From NCBI RefSeq assembly GCF_004358755.1, contig NZ_SMZY01000005.1, forward strand, positions 141,033 through 205,032: 64,000 nt of DNA. Direction: 5' to 3'. Below are positions 24,955-35,182 of the stretch, piece after piece. This DNA comes from Peribacillus frigoritolerans. GTDB taxonomy: Bacteria > Bacillota > Bacilli > Bacillales > Bacillaceae. Made by a program: the position numbers and the translations under genes. Positions within the stretch are counted from its first letter, which is position 1; every line of letters begins with the position of its first letter. The notes under the pieces were generated by a model, which was given only the letters and a program-made list of their open reading frames with translations, was not told the origin of the DNA and ran no database searches.

Positions 24955-27876
24955 TCAGCCATTTGGTTTTTCTTCTTTTGGAGGAGTTTCTTCCTCATTA
25001 TCCGCCGGCTTCTCCGGAGGTTTAGGGTCCGGTTTCGGATCGGCTGGTTTTGGATCTTTTGGCTTAGGATCCGCTGGCTTTGGTTCAGCCGGTTTCGGAT
25101 CTTTAGGTTTAGAATCAGCAGGCAATGCTTTGGGCTTTTGAGCTTGATAAGATCCGCTCGTTACAGTAGCAGATGCAGGTGATTCTCTTCCCGCTACATC
25201 TACTGCCACTACATAGTAGGCAGCAGGTGAACCTCCTATTGATGCAGAAAGACTTTTTGAAGCAGGAATGCTCGCTACTTTTTTGAAGTTCTTAGAGAAG
25301 TTTCCAGCAGCATAAACGCGGTAGCCTACAACATCAGAATCACCGCTTGAATTCCAGTTCAGGCGGCCGCTGCCGATTCTTACTCCGGATACTTGTGATG
25401 GAGCAGATCCGTTGTCCCGAATTTCATTTCCATCTGTAACAACAATATTGCCCCAATTTGTTTTATTTGGCAGCAATTCTTTTAAATCGCTGAAGCTGCT
25501 CAAATTATGCTTTTGCAGAATTTCTTTTTTCAGCATCACACCTTGCTGAACGAATTCTGAAGGAGCAGAAGGAGGTACCTTATAAGCTCTGTCTTTTACA
25601 AATACGTATTTCCCTGATGTTAAGCTGTCATCGTTTTTTGTTGGAACAAACTTCGCATTAAAGAGGTCTGTTGCAACTAGCCCTGCTTGCTGGCACATTT
25701 TAGACGGCAGATCTCCAGAGAGAGCGCAGTACGATTTTTGAACGATTCCGCCGGGCATTTTAAAGGTTTCTTTCGGTGCGATGAGCCCCGGATTCACATC
25801 ATGAGCTGCATTCATCAGTTTTGACCATAAAAGTATGTTTCGGCGGCTGTAAGACATGCCCTTATAATCTTTTTGAACAGATTTGGGAGTATCGTATCCG
25901 ATCCAAGTTCCAAATGAAACATTCGGATTTGTGCCTACAAACCATATATCCTTATAATCTTGGCTGGTTCCTGTTTTTCCTGCCCAGTCTGCGCTGAATG
26001 ACAGGTAGTTCTTTGCGGATGAACCCGTTCCTTGTTTGATAACATCGCGCATCATGTCGATTGTTAAATAGGATGTTTGAGGAGTAAATACATCTACTGC
26101 TTTTGATTTGTGCTGATAAATGACTTCACCTGATTTTGTCTCAATTTTTTCAATGAGATAAGCATCGATAAACTTTCCGCCATTTGCAAATGTTGCATAG
26201 GCGTTTACGTTTTCTTCGACGGTAATGCCATTAGTCAAGCCCCCGATTGAAGTAGCTGGACCGCCGTCGGCTTTAGAGATAGTTGTGACTCCCATTTTCT
26301 TTAAATAGTTGAGAGGATTCTGATCCATCACTTTTATATATGACTTGATGGCAGGTATATTATATGACTTTTCAAGTGCATAGCGGGCACTTGTAAATCC
26401 GTGGAAGCGGCCGTCAAAATTCTTAGGGTTCCATTCGCCGATTTGCATCGGTACATCTGCAAGAACAGATCCAGGCTGGATGGCGCCGGTTTCCATTGCT
26501 GGAGCATAGGCAAGCAGCGGCTTCATCGTTGATCCATTCGATCTCGGCGTATCCATCGCGTGATTAACCTGTTCTCTTTTATGATTTCTTCCCCCGACGA
26601 AACTGATGATTTTTCCTGTTTTATTCTCAATTAAAACAGCACCAACCTCAACGGGCTCCTGAACTTGTATTTTCTTCCCCGTATCTTTGTCTATTTTCAC
26701 TTCAGGTTTATCGCTGCCGTAGTATTCATACGATTCAGCGATGGTTTTCATTTTGTCGTAGATATCTTTTTGAATAGTTGTATGGATTTTATAGCCGTTT
26801 TGCCTTAAGTTACGGTCAGCAAGTGCTTTGTATTCTGCGTATAATTCTTTGTTTTCTTTCAGTTCATCCATTTTATGGCCGTCTGATTCGGCAAGCTGCG
26901 TTAAAATAATATCAGTAGCGCGCTCTTCGATTTCATAAGTCAGCCAAGGATATTGTTCAATAGAGGAAGGCTTGGCTTTGGCCAGGCTTTTTCTTAAATC
27001 AAATTTGCTTGCTTCGTCGTATTCTGCTTGCGTGATGAAGCCTTTTGCATACATGCGTCTAAGAACCGTTTTCATTCTGGATGTGCCGGCATCGAGGTTT
27101 TCCTTTATTTCACCTCTGTTTGTAAATGGAGTATAGCCGAATGGACTCTGAGGAAGTCCTGCAATAAAAGCGGATTGGGGAAGGGATAAATCCTTCGCAT
27201 CCACACCAAATATCCCTTGTGCAGCGGCCTGTACACCGGCAATATTTCTGCCGGAAGCGTTTCTTCCTAAGTCTGCTACATTCAGATAAGCCTCCAAAAT
27301 TTCCTCTTTTTCAAAGAAGCGCTCAAGTCTGAGAGCAAGCAGGATTTCTTTGGCTTTGCGGTCAAAAGAAACTTCATCTGTAAGAATTTGATTTTTTATC
27401 AGCTGCTGAGTGAGCGTGCTTCCCCCGGAACGGTTGGAGGAATTTGTTACTTCTTGAAAAAGGGCACGCATTATCGCTTTAGGGACAACCCCGTCATGTT
27501 CGTAGAAAAACTCGTCCTCTGTAGCGATGACAGCATTTTTTACATGCTTTGAAATATCATCAATCTTTACTTCCTGCCGTTCAATATCCGCACGGAGCTT
27601 CCCTAAATACACAGAATCGGAAAAATAGATCTGTGAGGTTTCTTCAAAATTATAAATATCTTTTTTCATGGAACTATAAGTGCGGAGAGGTTCATCTTTA
27701 ACAAGCGATGCAAAATAACCTGCGCCGATTCCGCCGCCAAATGATGCGGCAATTAAACCGATGACAAAAAAGATCAGCATCAGGTTCCAGACGACACCGT
27801 ATGTAATATTAAACCCTTTAACTGTTCTATGTTTGTAAGGCATAAATTTGCTGTACCAAGTTTTGAATTTATCCAT
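24955..27876 (-). CDS. Class A penicillin-binding protein (PBP1A family) with FN3 domain and Pro/Lys-rich tail
   Basis: This 973-aa protein has a short cytoplasmic segment and a TM helix at about 27-55. The GT51 glycosyltransferase domain has EDEFFYEHDG (catalytic Glu120), GGSTLTQQLIKN and RKAKEILLALRLE. The transpeptidase domain has Ser449-TMK, SYN at 504-506 and KTG at 634-636. A fibronectin type III-like domain (about 825-905) and a low-complexity tail of KPxDPKP repeats (about 913-973) follow. It polymerises and cross-links peptidoglycan at the outer face of the membrane. In B. subtilis 168 no PBP lies between acsA and tyrS as far as I recall. The tail may span or bind wall material. Confidence 0.95.
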   Translation of the reverse strand: MDKFKTWYSKFMPYKHRTVKGFNITYGVVWNLMLIFFVIGLIAASFGGGIGAGYFASLVKDEPLRTYSSMKKDIYNFEETSQIYFSDSVYLGKLRADIERQEVKIDDISKHVKNAVIATEDEFFYEHDGVVPKAIMRALFQEVTNSSNRSGGSTLTQQLIKNQILTDEVSFDRKAKEILLALRLERFFEKEEILEAYLNVADLGRNASGRNIAGVQAAAQGIFGVDAKDLSLPQSAFIAGLPQSPFGYTPFTNRGEIKENLDAGTSRMKTVLRRMYAKGFITQAEYDEASKFDLRKSLAKAKPSSIEQYPWLTYEIEERATDIILTQLAESDGHKMDELKENKELYAEYKALADRNLRQNGYKIHTTIQKDIYDKMKTIAESYEYYGSDKPEVKIDKDTGKKIQVQEPVEVGAVLIENKTGKIISFVGGRNHKREQVNHAMDTPRSNGSTMKPLLAYAPAMETGAIQPGSVLADVPMQIGEWNPKNFDGRFHGFTSARYALEKSYNIPAIKSYIKVMDQNPLNYLKKMGVTTISKADGGPATSIGGLTNGITVEENVNAYATFANGGKFIDAYLIEKIETKSGEVIYQHKSKAVDVFTPQTSYLTIDMMRDVIKQGTGSSAKNYLSFSADWAGKTGTSQDYKDIWFVGTNPNVSFGTWIGYDTPKSVQKDYKGMSYSRRNILLWSKLMNAAHDVNPGLIAPKETFKMPGGIVQKSYCALSGDLPSKMCQQAGLVATDLFNAKFVPTKNDDSLTSGKYVFVKDRAYKVPPSAPSEFVQQGVMLKKEILQKHNLSSFSDLKELLPNKTNWGNIVVTDGNEIRDNGSAPSQVSGVRIGSGRLNWNSSGDSDVVGYRVYAAGNFSKNFKKVASIPASKSLSASIGGSPAAYYVVAVDVAGRESPASATVTSGSYQAQKPKALPADSKPKDPKPAEPKPADPKPKDPKPADPKPDPKPPEKPADNEEETPPKEEKPNG

Positions 27877-27964
27877 TTATGTATCATCCCCCTATACAAT
27901 CCTCTCAATTATATCATATAAAAACAGTACTTTTGTATGATTATGTCAGATATTGATGAATCGT

Positions 27965-27993
27965 TTGACAAGTGTAATTCTATATGGTAAAAA
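27965..27993 (+). promoter_or_regulatory. Probable tyrS promoter
   Basis: A consensus -35 TTGACA (27965-27970) is followed after 17 bases by TAAAAA. Transcription would start near 28000, just ahead of the T-box leader. Confidence 0.5.
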
Positions 27994-28014
27994 AGATTTA
28001 TTAGAATTTTAAAT

Positions 28015-29553
<1,539 letters not shown>

Positions 29554-29558
29554 TGAGA

Positions 29559-29588
29559 AAGCCTCTATTTTATAGGGGCTTTTTTTCT
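29559..29588 (+). terminator. tyrS terminator
   Basis: AGCCTCTAT pairs with ATAGGGGCT (with wobble) around a short loop and is followed by a run of seven T. Confidence 0.8.
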
Positions 29589-29679
29589 TTCCAAAAATTA
29601 CACTCCAAATCCTCACCCGAAAAGTTGTAAACGAACATGTGTTTGCATATAATATAGGGAGAGAAAAGGAGCTGACAAC

Positions 29680-29898
29680 ATGAAAGGATTATTTGAGAGG
29701 TCGATAAATCAGAAGCTTCCGATTGAATTTATTTATCTTTCTGAAAAAGGTGCTCTGACCCAGAGAACAATTGCTGTTAGGGAAATTCGCGGCAGCTATG
29801 TGAAGGCGTACTGTTTTTCAAAGCAGCAGGTGAGGATCTTTAAAATAGAAAACATTTTGTCCGCCGGTGTGAAGGGGAAACGAGTGAATTTTGCGTAG
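29680..29898 (+). CDS. Small WYL-domain-like protein
   Basis: This 72-aa protein reads as a single small beta-rich domain. IEFIYLSEKGALTQRTIAVREI is followed by YVKAYCFSKQQVRIFKIENIL, which resembles the core of WYL ligand-sensing domains without a DNA-binding part. The Shine-Dalgarno AAAGGAG is at good spacing. It stands alone between tyrS and a convergent MerR gene. Its function is unknown; a ligand-binding or regulatory role is only suggested by the fold resemblance. Confidence 0.65.
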   Translation: MKGLFERSINQKLPIEFIYLSEKGALTQRTIAVREIRGSYVKAYCFSKQQVRIFKIENILSAGVKGKRVNFA

Positions 29899-29982
29899 AA
29901 AAAAACCGGGTGGCGAATCAAACAAAAACTGCCTTTGTTCCATCTTAATAATAGATAAAATAAAGATAGTTTTCAGGCAAAC

Positions 29983-30378
29983 CTAGTCTTTCTCTTTATG
30001 AATATTCTCTGTTCCTGCGTCCATCGCAGTCTTGTAATACCAGCATTTATGATGAATGATTACCATTGTCTTTTTCAGTTCTTCCATTTGAGCCTCTACA
30101 CTTGCTTTACGTTCCATAAACATTTCATACCTCTGTTTTAACGTAGAATCTCCCTCAGAACACCAATCTATAAAAGCTTTAATTTCTTTTATGGGCATTC
30201 CAGTAGATTTCAGGCATTCAATAATTCTTAAAGCTTCAATATCTGATTCCTTAAACACTCTTGTACCGCCGGGTGTTCGTTCTACAAAGGGCATCAGGCC
30301 TTCCTTGTCATAATAGCGCAAAGTATATACGGTAAGGTTTAATTTCTGTGCTGCTTCTCCAATGGAATAAGTATTCAT
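29983..30378 (-). CDS. MerR-family transcriptional regulator (AdhR-like)
   Basis: This 131-aa protein begins with the MerR winged helix (YSIGEAAQKLNLTVYTLRYYDKEGLMPF, then RVFKESDIEALRIIECLKSTGMPIKEIKAF). A coiled-coil dimerisation helix follows, and the C-terminal part has one Cys (HHKCWYYKTAM). AdhR-type members respond to aldehydes or other electrophiles through a cysteine. It is divergent from an acetyltransferase and a cyclophilin-like lipoprotein gene. GTTAAC-centred operator-like sequences lie before both genes. Confidence 0.85.
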   Translation of the reverse strand: MNTYSIGEAAQKLNLTVYTLRYYDKEGLMPFVERTPGGTRVFKESDIEALRIIECLKSTGMPIKEIKAFIDWCSEGDSTLKQRYEMFMERKASVEAQMEELKKTMVIIHHKCWYYKTAMDAGTENIHKEKD

Positions 30379-30407
30379 ACTTTATCTCCTCCAGTATAAA
30401 TTTAAAC

Positions 30408-30426
30408 CTATAGTTAACTTGAGATT
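30408..30426 (-). promoter_or_regulatory. Operator-like site upstream of the merR gene
   Basis: CCTATAGTTAACTTGAGAT, centred on GTTAAC, lies 30 bases upstream of the merR start. It matches the core of the element in the divergent promoter at 30506-30530. Confidence 0.5.
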
Positions 30427-30505
30427 TGTGAATTGAATCGTATCACGAGCTGTTTTGTGTGTCAAAGAAGTCATTTAATTGTGCAGTGCAGATCTATATT
30501 TTACT

Positions 30506-30537
30506 CTTGACCTAGAGTTAACTATAAGGATTAACAT
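30506..30537 (+). promoter_or_regulatory. MerR-type promoter with long spacer
   Basis: The -35 TTGACC (30507-30512) and the -10-like TAACAT (30532-30537) are separated by 19 bases, the extended spacing typical of MerR-activated promoters. The spacer holds the partly dyad-symmetric CCTAGAGTTAACTATAAGG, which shares AGTTAAC with the site near merR. Confidence 0.6.
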
Positions 30538-30602
30538 GAAGACAGCAGGGGAGAAATAAGGAAGTCGTAACGTATTCAATTGTATTGACAAGGAGGATTA
30601 TA

Positions 30603-31169
30603 ATGGACATTCATGATTTTCTGGCGCACTTAAACCGGAGAGAAGCGGTGGAGGGACAATCTGAGATGTATCAGCTGATGCATACATTTTCTCAGGACGC
30701 AATGAAGATAACAACTGAGTTAAACGGAGGTTACCGTACTCCCCAAGAAGTTCAGGAACTGTTTTCGCAGTTGATTGGTAAACCGGTGGATCCTTCATTT
30801 GCATTGTTCCCGCCATTTTATACGGATTTCGGGAAAAACATTCATGTGGGCAAGAACGTTTTTATCAACTCAGGCTGCCGCTTTCAGGATCAGGGAGGAA
30901 TTACTATTGGGGATGGGGCTCTAATTGGGCATAATGTTGTGCTGGCTACTCTTAATCACGACATCGATCCCGGAAAACGCAGCACTTTGCATCCTGCTCC
31001 AATTACAATTGGCACCAACGTCTGGATAGGTGCAAATGCTGCAATCCTTCCAGGTGTAACCATAGGCGATGGCGCAATTATTGCTGCTGGTGCAGTTGTA
31101 ACAAAGGATGTTCCGCCAAATATAATTGCAGGCGGTGCCTGCGAAAAGGATAAAGAAAATAGAACCTGA
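30603..31169 (+). CDS. Maltose/galactoside O-acetyltransferase-like (LbH hexapeptide) protein
   Basis: This 188-aa protein has a short N-terminal helical region and a left-handed beta-helix. The helix contains [28 protein letters not shown], the active-site loop [17 protein letters not shown], and repeats ending [17 protein letters not shown]. The family acetylates sugars (Maa, LacA) using acetyl-CoA. ATG 30603 follows AAGGAGG. Its promoter looks MerR-controlled, so it may act on a toxic or stress-related substrate rather than on maltose. It is followed by a lipoprotein gene. Confidence 0.85.
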   Translation: MDIHDFLAHLNRREAVEGQSEMYQLMHTFSQDAMKITTELNGGYRTPQEVQELFSQLIGKPVDPSFALFPPFYTDFGKNIHVGKNVFINSGCRFQDQGGITIGDGALIGHNVVLATLNHDIDPGKRSTLHPAPITIGTNVWIGANAAILPGVTIGDGAIIAAGAVVTKDVPPNIIAGGACEKDKENRT

Positions 31170-31218
31170 TCATGATTAAATCAGACCTGTGAAATTCTTC
31201 TATATGGGGTGCCGGAAT

Positions 31219-31707
31219 ATGAGAATCGCATTCTTCTTTTTGTTTCTCTGCAGCTTTGCCCTGACTGCCTGTACCGGCAGTGAAAGGGAGCTTAGCCGAG
31301 AAAATTCACTTCAGGAAACAGGGAAAAGTGACATGACAGATCAAATGATAGATGTGACACTGAAAATTGGCGACCAGGTATTTTCTGCAAAGCTTTATCA
31401 TCATCAAACGGCCCTGGCATTCGTCGAGAAACTGCCCCTGAGTATTAATATGAACGATCATAATCGCAATGAAAAATTCTACAACTTTCCATATGCGCTC
31501 CCTGAAGATTCCGTAAGGCCAGGGGAGATTCACGCAGGAGATATTATGCTGTATGGAGATAACTGTCTTGTGCTGTTCTATGAAAGTTTCTCAAGTACTT
31601 ATCGCTATACAAGAATGGGATTTATTGAGGACGCAGAGCGTTTTGCTCAAGCTGCAGGAGCGGGAGGTGTAACTGTTGCTTTTGATCTGGCTGAAAACAG
31701 GAAGTAA
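31219..31707 (+). CDS. Cyclophilin-like fold lipoprotein
   Basis: This 162-aa protein has an N-terminal signal with a lipobox ending LTAC (FLFLCSFALTACTG), so it should be a membrane-anchored lipoprotein. The mature part reads like the cyclophilin-like family often annotated DUF/flavodoxin-associated: DVTLKIGDQVFSAKLY, LPLSINMNDHNRNEKFYNFP, PGEIHAGDIMLYGDNCLVLFYESF and YTRMGFIE. Its biochemical role is unknown. It follows the acetyltransferase by 49 bp and probably shares its MerR-controlled transcript. ATG 31219 gives the cleanest signal peptide; ATG 31204 is also possible. Confidence 0.75.
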   Translation: MRIAFFFLFLCSFALTACTGSERELSRENSLQETGKSDMTDQMIDVTLKIGDQVFSAKLYHHQTALAFVEKLPLSINMNDHNRNEKFYNFPYALPEDSVRPGEIHAGDIMLYGDNCLVLFYESFSSTYRYTRMGFIEDAERFAQAAGAGGVTVAFDLAENRK

Positions 31708-31852
31708 CATGCATGGATAAAAGAAGAAAAATGGATTAGATAGTTAACTGCAGGAAAAAAATTTACTGGATAGAACAGAGTGGACATGCAGTATTATTTA
31801 ATCAATAAAGGAGAAATTAGATTAAGTATTTAAAAGTATTTATAAGGAGTAA

Positions 31853-32062
31853 ATGATGTTCAATAAAAAAGATAAAAAAGCTAATAAACGTTTTGATGAA
31901 AAGTTGATACAAACTTCTCAGCAGGGGAGCCTAATATCTATATGGGTTGATCGTCAAACAGGTGTTAACTATTTATACACATGGAGTGCGCAAGGTTGCA
32001 CTCTCACACCTTTGTTAGACGAGAATGGCAAAGTAATAGTGGAACAGATAGAAGCTAATTGA
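31853..32062 (+). CDS. Small DUF6440-like protein
   Basis: This 69-aa protein contains ISIWVDRQTGVNYLYTWSAQGCTLTPLLDENGKVI, the pattern of the small DUF6440 family found in phage and genomic islands of Firmicutes. The Shine-Dalgarno AAGGAG is 9 bases ahead of the double ATG start. No function is known. It stands alone with its own terminator. Confidence 0.7.
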   Translation: MMFNKKDKKANKRFDEKLIQTSQQGSLISIWVDRQTGVNYLYTWSAQGCTLTPLLDENGKVIVEQIEAN

Positions 32063-32076
32063 TAATTGTACGTTTA

Positions 32077-32110
32077 AAGCAATCCTTCATTAAAGAAGAT
32101 TGCCTTTTAC
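32077..32110 (+). terminator. Terminator after the DUF6440-like gene
   Basis: GCAATCCTTC pairs with GAAGATTGC (one bulge) around ATTAAA and is followed by CTTTT. Confidence 0.6.
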
Positions 32111-32256
32111 TATCTCTGCAACTGTAAGCGTGATTAGAAGCTGTTTAAATAAAGAAGAATATTTAACAAAAGAGTATCACTTATTGCGCAGTATAAATAT
32201 ACTGTTTAGGAAATATTAAGATATAGTGGGCAGGTCATGTCATACCTAAAAATAAA

Positions 32257-32300
32257 CAAAAAACCCTAGACCTTGATTTAACAAGGTTTCTAGGGTCTTT
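32257..32300 (-). terminator. rpsD terminator
   Basis: On the minus strand CCCTAGA-AA-CCTTG pairs with CAAGG-T-CTAGGG around TTAAAT, followed by six T. It lies 28 bases past the rpsD stop. Confidence 0.85.
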
Positions 32301-32327
32301 TGCATTGCTCTTTAAGGAGCAAATTAA

Positions 32328-32930
32328 TTAACGAGAGTAGAACTCAACGATAAGAGCTTCGTTAATTTCAGCAGGCAATTCAGAACGCTCTGGTAAGCGA
32401 GTGAAAGTACCTTCTAATTTGTCAGCATCGAAAGTTAAGAATTCAGGAACGAAGTTGCTTACTTCGATTGATTCTTTAACGATGTCAAGGTTACGTGATT
32501 TTTCACGTAAAGTGATTGTTTGACCTGGTTTCACTTGGAATGATGGAATGTCTACGCGGCTTCCATCAACCATGATGTGACCATGGTTAACGATTTGACG
32601 TGCCTGACGGCGAGTGCGGGCTAAACCAAGACGATAAACAACGTTGTCTAAACGAGACTCAAGAAGAATCATGAAGTTTTCACCGTGTTTACCAGTCATT
32701 TTAGCAGCTTTGTCAAATGTGTTGCGGAATTGACGCTCGTTCACACCGAACATGTGGCGAAGCTTTTGTTTTTCTTGTAATTGTAAGCCGTACTCAGATA
32801 GTTTTTTGCGTTGAGTCGGGCCGTGCTGACCTGGCGCGAATGGACGCTTTTCTAATTCTTTACCTGTTCCGCTTAATGAAATTCCCAAACGACGGGAAAG
32901 TTTCCAACTTGGACCTGTATAACGAGACAT
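32328..32930 (-). CDS. rpsD: Ribosomal protein S4
   Basis: This 200-aa protein has the S4 N-terminal region ([16 protein letters not shown]) and the S4 RNA-binding domain ([20 protein letters not shown], then [14 protein letters not shown]). It binds 16S rRNA early in small-subunit assembly. In Bacillus S4 represses its own monocistronic gene by binding the leader, and here a leader of about 190 bases precedes it. ATG 32930 follows GGAGG. The absence of the zinc-binding cysteines shows the C-minus form. Confidence 0.98.
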   Translation of the reverse strand: MSRYTGPSWKLSRRLGISLSGTGKELEKRPFAPGQHGPTQRKKLSEYGLQLQEKQKLRHMFGVNERQFRNTFDKAAKMTGKHGENFMILLESRLDNVVYRLGLARTRRQARQIVNHGHIMVDGSRVDIPSFQVKPGQTITLREKSRNLDIVKESIEVSNFVPEFLTFDADKLEGTFTRLPERSELPAEINEALIVEFYSR

Positions 32931-33120
32931 ATATGTCTCCTCCTTACATGTTTTTATTTGGCATAAAATAAAAACAGACTGACCCTGAACTGACATGCAC
33001 ATTTTGTTTTCATATATCCTCGCTCCAGCAGCAGAGAGTTACACGATACACCTCACAATGGAGGAACAAAATGAAATCACAGCAGTGGTATCAATAGGCT
33101 GCGAATATTTATTTTACACA
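32931..33120 (-). promoter_or_regulatory. Long 5' leader of rpsD (probable S4 autoregulatory element)
   Basis: From the promoter at 33127-33155 to the start codon there are about 190 transcribed bases without a gene. Bacilli use such a leader as a pseudoknot target for repression by S4. I did not fold it, so the assignment rests on position and length. Confidence 0.55.
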
Positions 33121-33126
33121 ACGAAT

Positions 33127-33155
33127 ATTATATGATTTTAATAATATAAAGTCAA
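33127..33155 (-). promoter_or_regulatory. Sigma-A promoter of rpsD
   Basis: On the minus strand TTGACT (33155-33150) and a perfect TATAAT (33132-33127) are separated by 17 bases. Confidence 0.85.
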
Positions 33156-33277
33156 GCGACCATTCGAAAAAAGTGAGGAGTGGAAGTTTAGAAAAACACA
33201 TTTAATAGATAAATTGGAAAAAATTCTATGATATACTGAAATGAATAATGCAGGATTTGACAGTACGGGGGATTTTT

Positions 33278-35068
33278 GTGATACATCTATCAGATTATAC
33301 GTTAATGTCTATTAAGAGTCTTTTCTTTGATTATATCAGCAGTGAATGCCTGCAGAACAGCAAAAAGCATGAAGATTATTTTGTCTGCACCCTGCAAAAA
33401 GCAATGGAATCAGAGGATGCTGCTCTTTTTAAATATGAAAATCATAAATATGTTCTGCTTGCTTCAACAGCCGGGTTCTATCAATGCGATCGATTTATTA
33501 ATCAGCAGGAACGGATTGAAATGCATGATCACGTGGCGGAGCTTTTAATCCCTGGTGAATATCTTATCGTTATAAAGATAAAGAAGCATGCTTTCAGCAA
33601 GGAATTCTACGAAAAACTGCATAGTGAATGCGAACAATTCCTTTCCTATTTTATCAGAATGTCCAATAAAATGGAGAGTGACGCTAAATATAAATCTCTG
33701 TATCAGCTGACAGAAAAGCTTCATTCGACAATGAATAAGGACGAGGTATTGGATCAGCTGATTGATTCCCTTCAAACGATGTTTCCTGCCTATCTTTTTT
33801 ATCTGTTTCTGTCACAGGATAATGACAACAAACAAAATTTGCCGATTAAAAGCCTGAATTACGATGGAAATTACGGCAATGAAAAAGCGATGGAGGCGTA
33901 TTTGTCAGGTGATGTGCAGTGGAAGCTGTATGAACATTCAAATCATCTTGTTGTTTATGCTCCTCTTAGAGGAAAGCAGGGGGTTTACGGAGTTTTAGAA
34001 GCCACCAAGCAAAATCAGTCTCATTTAGACAAGGAAGTGATGCTGATTATTACATCTCTGGCAAAGGCTGCCGGTCATGCACTTGAAAATGCAAAGCTTT
34101 ATGAACAATCAAAAAAGCTGGTTTCAGATCTGCAGCTTATTAATGAAACATCGCACCGGCTGAATAAAAACCTGAGGCTGGTTGAAACGATGACTTTCAT
34201 GTCAGACCGAATCATGCGGTCATTTTCTGCTGAAGAGGTTGGCTTTTATTATATGAATAAGGAAGGGCAGCCCTGTATATTGCCGGGCAGTACGCCTTTT
34301 TTTCACAAAGGAGAATCAGAGCCTTATTTGAATTTGGTTCACAGCAAATTCAGCCGGCATCTAGAAGGGCTGTTTATCGGAGAAGTTAGTGGAAGCGACA
34401 AATCACAATTTTCATCTCTGATTGCTATACCGATGATTCAAAGCGAGCAGCTGAAGGGATTTGTCATTGTTCTTCATTCTGACTCTTATTACTTTACCTT
34501 TGAGATGTTTAAGCTGATGCAATCACTTATTCATCATTCTACGCTGGCGCTTATGAATTCCATGCTTCGGGAAGAGCTTGAAATGCTTGTAAAAACAGAT
34601 CATTTAACCAATTTACATTCCCGCAGCTTCTTGGATGAGTCTGTACAGAGTTCTCTGGGTAAAGACAGTCAAGGAACGTTCATCCTTATGGACATAGATG
34701 ATTTTAAGCTGGTGAATGATACATATGGACATCAAGTTGGAGATGAGGTTCTCATTCAAGTCGCAAGGATTATCAAAAGCAATATCCGTGAAGAAGATGT
34801 GGGTGCAAGGTGGGGCGGAGAAGAACTTGCGGTTTATTTGCCGCAGACGGATCTTGCAACAGGAATCTCAGTAGCGAACCGCATTGTTGGTTCCGTGCTG
34901 AAGGGTACAGATCCGACAGTCACTGTTTCTTGCGGAGTCGCTCATTGGAAGGATGGCCGGCATGATACACTGAAAAGAATTATCAGGCGTGCTGATAAGG
35001 CGTTATACAGTGCGAAAGAAAGCGGGAAGAACCGCGTCATTTTTCAGCAGGATATAGAGGCCGGATAA
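33278..35068 (+). CDS. ytrP: GAF-domain diguanylate cyclase (YtrP-like)
   Basis: This protein of about 596 aa has N-terminal and central GAF-like sensory regions and a C-terminal GGDEF domain. The domain shows TDHLTNLHSRSFLDE, ILMDIDDFKLVNDTYGHQVGD and the active-site loop RWGGEELAVYLP. GGEEL is a catalytically competent variant, so c-di-GMP synthesis is plausible. No membrane segment is visible, so it should be cytoplasmic. GTG 33278 is preferred because GGGGGA lies 6-11 bases before it; ATG 33248 in frame has no ribosome site. It is in the B. subtilis ytrP position after rpsD. Confidence 0.9.
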   Translation: MIHLSDYTLMSIKSLFFDYISSECLQNSKKHEDYFVCTLQKAMESEDAALFKYENHKYVLLASTAGFYQCDRFINQQERIEMHDHVAELLIPGEYLIVIKIKKHAFSKEFYEKLHSECEQFLSYFIRMSNKMESDAKYKSLYQLTEKLHSTMNKDEVLDQLIDSLQTMFPAYLFYLFLSQDNDNKQNLPIKSLNYDGNYGNEKAMEAYLSGDVQWKLYEHSNHLVVYAPLRGKQGVYGVLEATKQNQSHLDKEVMLIITSLAKAAGHALENAKLYEQSKKLVSDLQLINETSHRLNKNLRLVETMTFMSDRIMRSFSAEEVGFYYMNKEGQPCILPGSTPFFHKGESEPYLNLVHSKFSRHLEGLFIGEVSGSDKSQFSSLIAIPMIQSEQLKGFVIVLHSDSYYFTFEMFKLMQSLIHHSTLALMNSMLREELEMLVKTDHLTNLHSRSFLDESVQSSLGKDSQGTFILMDIDDFKLVNDTYGHQVGDEVLIQVARIIKSNIREEDVGARWGGEELAVYLPQTDLATGISVANRIVGSVLKGTDPTVTVSCGVAHWKDGRHDTLKRIIRRADKALYSAKESGKNRVIFQQDIEAG

Positions 35069-35104
35069 AAAAGATGTCATCTTAAAGAGGTGACATCTTT
35101 TTTA
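35067..35104 (+). terminator. Terminator after the GGDEF gene
   Basis: AAAAAAGATGTCATCT pairs with AGGTGACATCTTTTTT (with wobble) directly at the stop codon. Confidence 0.9.
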
Positions 35105-35112
35105 TCTAATTA

Positions 35113-35150
35113 AGAAAGCGCTTTCAAAAACGATAGAACTATCATATGAT
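35113..35150 (+). promoter_or_regulatory. cre site overlapping the megL promoter
   Basis: AGAAAGCGCTTTCAA (35113-35127) is, on the minus strand, a perfect match to the cre consensus and contains the palindrome GAAAGCGCTTTC. Its right end overlaps a weak -35 (TTTCAA, 35122-35127), which is 17 bases from a -10-like TATGAT (35145-35150). CcpA should repress here in rich carbon. Confidence 0.75.
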
Positions 35151-35182
35151 AATGAATGTAAACAGAGAAGGGGGAGAGAACA

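Noticed and set aside
32931..33002. Longer start for S4 upstream of 32930
   Set aside because: These codons fall in the leader and do not resemble S4, whose conserved start is SRYTGPSWK.
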